The notes under the pieces were generated by a model. It saw nothing but the letters and a program-made list of their open reading frames with translations. It was not told where the DNA came from and did no database searches. This document shows, piece by piece, positions 63,012 through 64,000 of a stretch of DNA of 64,000 bases. The translations under genes and the position numbers were made by a program. The DNA is from Gaetbulibacter_A sp043876815 (GTDB lineage Bacteria > Bacteroidota > Bacteroidia > Flavobacteriales > Flavobacteriaceae), in contig NZ_JBAWKA010000001.1 in assembly GCF_043876815.1 (NCBI RefSeq), forward strand, positions 372,001 to 436,000, read 5' to 3'. Each line of letters starts with the position of its first letter. Position 1 is the first letter of the stretch.

Positions 63012-64000
63012 TTAAAATTTTAAGTTAACACCTAATAGGAATGTTTTAGCACTTGGGTAGAAACCTTGGTCTATACCGCCTCCAATTGGAGCACCTGTAG
63101 ATGCTGTTGGATCGTAACCACTATATTCTGTTAGTGTAAATAAGTTATTTGCAGAAACATAAAAACGCAGTTTATTAATCTTAGAATCTTCTAAAACTTT
63201 ACTAGATAGAGAATATCCTAACTGCACATTTTGCAAACGAATAAAAGAACCATCTTCTACAAAGAAATCAGAAAATAAATTGTTAGGAGATGTTCCACCG
63301 GTAACTCTTGGATACTCGTTAGTCGTTCCAGGTCCTGTCCATCGTCTTAATCTGTAAACCGTGCTGTTGGTTAGTGGGTTCGTGTTTTCATAGTTTCTTA
63401 CAATATCATTTCCTATTGAAGCAAACGCATACGCAGAAAAATCAAAATTCTTATAATCTAAACTAATATTCAGACCCATCGTAGCATCCGGAATTGGGTT
63501 TCCTATATCCACTTTATCATCCTCGTTAATAACGCCATCATTATTTTGATCTATATATCTGATGTCACCCGGTTGTGGTGCAACGTTACCTACTGCAGAG
63601 TTGTCAATTTCTTCTTGATTTTGATAGATCCCATCGGTTTGAAATCCGTAGAAATATCCAAGCGGATGACCGGCTTCCATTCGAGATGGTGCAGGCTGTC
63701 CAATACCAAAGGCGCCACCTTCAAGAACTCCAGTGTCTGTATTCACATACTTCACTTCGTTTCTTAAATAGGTTACATTGTAATTAATACTGAACTTAAG
63801 ATCGTTGGCAAAGGTATTGGTGTATCCTAATACTAATTCAGCACCCTCGTTCTCAACAATACCACCATTCACATAAGGAGCACCACCGACACCTAAAAGA
63901 CCTGAAATTTGAGGGATCACGAGTAAATCTTCTGTACGCTTTTTAAAGTAATCGGCTGTGATACTAATTTTATTGTTAGCTAACTTCATATCAAAACCAA
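63012..64000 (-). CDS. SusC/RagA-family TonB-dependent transporter, C-terminal part
   Basis: The frame is still open at the right edge of the window (residues GFD precede the first Met seen), so only about the last 330 residues are visible. They show the SusC C-terminal barrel: ISITADYFKKRTEDLL, GAELVLGYTNTF, GDIRYIDQNNDGVINEDDKV (the conserved GDxxYxDxNxDGxI element), GLNISLDYKNFDFSAYAFAS, FIRLQNVQLGYSL and the last strand TFLLGVNLKF. SusD starts 10 bases after its stop. It imports glucan oligosaccharides across the outer membrane. Confidence 0.95.
   Translation of the reverse strand, partial: GFDMKLANNKISITADYFKKRTEDLLVIPQISGLLGVGGAPYVNGGIVENEGAELVLGYTNTFANDLKFSINYNVTYLRNEVKYVNTDTGVLEGGAFGIGQPAPSRMEAGHPLGYFYGFQTDGIYQNQEEIDNSAVGNVAPQPGDIRYIDQNNDGVINEDDKVDIGNPIPDATMGLNISLDYKNFDFSAYAFASIGNDIVRNYENTNPLTNSTVYRLRRWTGPGTTNEYPRVTGGTSPNNLFSDFFVEDGSFIRLQNVQLGYSLSSKVLEDSKINKLRFYVSANNLFTLTEYSGYDPTASTGAPIGGGIDQGFYPSAKTFLLGVNLKF

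Overview
The window reads as the chromosome of a marine member of the Bacteroidota, most likely Flavobacteriaceae. The signs are AT-rich DNA, SusC/SusD pairs at both ends, many SPII lipoproteins, type IX secretion sorting domains, NarL-type two-component genes after a tiny lipoprotein, and lipobox and operon styles typical of that family. I see no insertion sequence, prophage, CRISPR array or rRNA.

Region 1 (1-8098, + strand) is the end of a SusC/SusD uptake locus. It carries an SGNH esterase-like protein, a DASS (SLC13-type) anion/Na+ symporter, a lipoprotein with two tandem lamin-tail-like modules and a GHSSG alpha/beta-hydrolase lipoprotein. There is no glycosidase, so an esterified or anionic substrate is more likely than a plain polysaccharide. 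Region 2 (8246-20244) holds a small secreted protein, a CheY-like regulator, a large PAS/GAF protein that stops right after a HisKA-like box, a HAD phosphatase divergent from a LacI regulator, a 48-residue lipoprotein followed by a TPR histidine kinase (TTG start) and its NarL-type regulator, DUF456, a TonB-C-like lipoprotein and an outer-membrane barrel.

Region 3 (20241-32687) starts with housekeeping genes (ruvC, hemW, a cyclase-family amidohydrolase, MmcQ/YjbR). It runs into a hydroxyproline-type catabolic set: 4-hydroxyproline epimerase, FAD D-amino-acid dehydrogenase and an M24 prolidase-like peptidase. Just before the epimerase lies an in-frame chimera of a PhnA-like zinc-ribbon protein and the C-terminal tail of an aldehyde dehydrogenase, which looks like a deletion scar. 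Convergent with this set is a 1013-residue three-part enzyme (kinase, M23 peptidase, class III aminotransferase/phospho-lyase). Its kinase and lyase parts resemble the hydroxylysine kinase and phospho-lyase pair, so the island may salvage the hydroxylated amino acids of collagen. Region 4 (32688-39456) has an SQR-like flavoprotein, a DMT transporter, an M20 dipeptidase, tRNA-Leu(UAG) and two T9SS-exported proteins.

Region 5 (39541-64000, - strand) is a large beta-1,3-glucan (laminarin-type) utilisation locus: SusC, SusD, two surface PKD-type lipoproteins, a GH16, a fusion of a TIM-barrel glycosidase with an outer-membrane-barrel-like domain, two more multi-module binding lipoproteins, a second GH16, a cytosolic GH149-like phosphorylase, lipoprotein GH17 and GH30, a GPH-type sugar symporter and a cytosolic GH17. 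Surface endo-enzymes and binding proteins would cut and hold the glucan and SusCD would import oligomers. GH17 and GH30 would trim them in the periplasm, the symporter would carry small products inward, and GH17 plus the phosphorylase would finish them in the cytoplasm. An 11-bp-period direct-repeat motif, found three times and only in non-coding DNA of this locus, is the likely operator. A 20-bp-arm perfect palindrome ends the operon.
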